Positions 63,593 to 64,000 of a DNA stretch of 64,000 nt are shown in pieces. Below the pieces are notes generated by a model. That model saw only the letters and a list, made by a program, of their open reading frames with translations, was not told the origin of the DNA and made no database searches. Made by a program: the position numbers and the translations under genes. This DNA comes from Gammaproteobacteria bacterium. GTDB lineage: Bacteria > Pseudomonadota > Gammaproteobacteria > JAJPIJ01. Positions within the stretch are counted from its first letter, which is position 1, and every line of letters begins with the position of its first letter. The stretch spans positions 91,208 to 155,207 of the forward strand of contig JAJVIQ010000020.1 of the NCBI GenBank assembly GCA_022071965.1. Direction: 5' to 3'.

Positions 63593-63671
63593 AACGACGG
63601 CTCCAGACGAGCGATCGGAGATCGGGACCAGTCACGACGCTGTCGCCGGAGCGGGCGCACTGCGCCGTCAT

Positions 63672-63983
63672 TCAGAGCGACATGCCGGCGCGGCGACGGG
63701 CCTCCAGGCAGTTGGCACTGCCGGGCCTGAAGTCGCGGCAGGCGCGTGGCCGATCCGCGTAAATGGCGCAGGCGTACGACTCCTGGGCGTCCCTGCCGCC
63801 GGCCAGCGCCGCGCACCGATCGCCGTCACGCTTCATCTTGCGATGCGTCTCGCGCACGATGACGAGCTGCGGATGGCGCTCGAGCACCCGCTCGCGCGCG
63901 CCGATCTCCACGGCGTCGTAGGCCTCACGGCAGCACGCGCCGCAGGCGCGGCAGTCCAGCGCCGTGGCGGGCTCCCAGCGCAT
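63672..63983 (-). CDS. YkgJ-family cysteine-cluster protein
   Basis: 103 residues. The cysteine cluster ALDCRACGACCREA (C11, C14, C17, C18) and later cysteines (GDRCAAL, YACAIYADRPRACRDF) match the YkgJ/CxxCxxCC family, thought to bind zinc or an Fe-S centre. Function unknown. It converges with the redoxin-membrane gene. Confidence 0.85.
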   Translation of the reverse strand: MRWEPATALDCRACGACCREAYDAVEIGARERVLERHPQLVIVRETHRKMKRDGDRCAALAGGRDAQESYACAIYADRPRACRDFRPGSANCLEARRRAGMSL

Positions 63984-64000
63984 GCAGGCCGGCGCGTCGG

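Noticed and set aside
1..64000. tRNA, rRNA, CRISPR arrays, insertion sequences, integrases or attachment sites
   Set aside because: None was recognised on reading; no transposase or phage-like gene, no spaced direct repeats, no tRNA-like cloverleaf noticed.

Overview
The window is high-GC, densely coded DNA from a respiratory proteobacterium. The set of System I cytochrome c maturation (ccmABCDEFGHI), cbb3 oxidase, split class II ribonucleotide reductase and Cus-type copper efflux points to a Gammaproteobacterium, but that placement is inference from gene content; no rRNA, tRNA or CRISPR array was seen.

Layout. 0-6.3 kb: partial AmrS-type radical SAM gene, a cyclopropane-fatty-acid-synthase-like methyltransferase overlapping a FAD reductase, an orphan HlyD-type adaptor, a tiny secreted protein with its own promoter and terminator, and ApbE. 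6.3-13.4 kb: a MoxR/DUF58/DUF4381/VWA/VWA-TPR/BatD operon (Bat or aerotolerance type). 13.4-21.1 kb: an oxygen-regulation island on the minus strand: ccoI, ccoS, a heme-PAS FixL, FixJ, a small Rossmann protein, an Fe-S Fnr and a degenerate FixJ-like receiver. 21.5-27.9 kb: a 1375-residue multi-PAS/GAF kinase and a REC-PAS-GGDEF-EAL protein. 27.9-34.9 kb: the complete ccm operon (minus). 35.4-41.5 kb: a large MauG-like diheme protein, a tautomerase and the split nrdJ pair. 41.7-48.8 kb: a DUF6455-like membrane protein behind a perfect FNR box, an outer-membrane barrel, then ccoNOQP, a small membrane protein and ccoGH. 48.8-59.7 kb: a diheme/monoheme cytochrome pair, a secreted protein, and a copper operon (Cys/His protein, cusC, cusB-cusF fusion, cusA, copA). 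59.7-64 kb: EamA-type, ICMT-like, cytochrome b561-like, redoxin-membrane fusion and YkgJ-like genes.

How it fits together. The common theme is oxygen and copper handling for respiration. FixL should sense O2 through heme and pass the signal to FixJ. A FixJ-motif-like palindrome lies upstream of fnr, whose product has the complete Fe-S ligand set and the standard DNA-reading residues. A perfect FNR box sits exactly 41.5 bp upstream of the predicted start point of the gene that precedes the barrel and cco genes. The gene abutting fnr encodes a receiver domain resembling FixJ's but lacking the acidic pocket, an arrangement reminiscent of fixK-fixT. CcoI/CcoS, Ccm and CcoGH supply copper, heme and assembly to the cbb3 oxidase, and Cus/CopA removes surplus copper.

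Two gene remnants are hidden between genes: a piece of a SafE/TauE-type exporter inverted next to ccoS, and the front part of an ArsC/Spx-type reductase next to copA. ccoS itself (56 residues) is a small gene that is easily overlooked.
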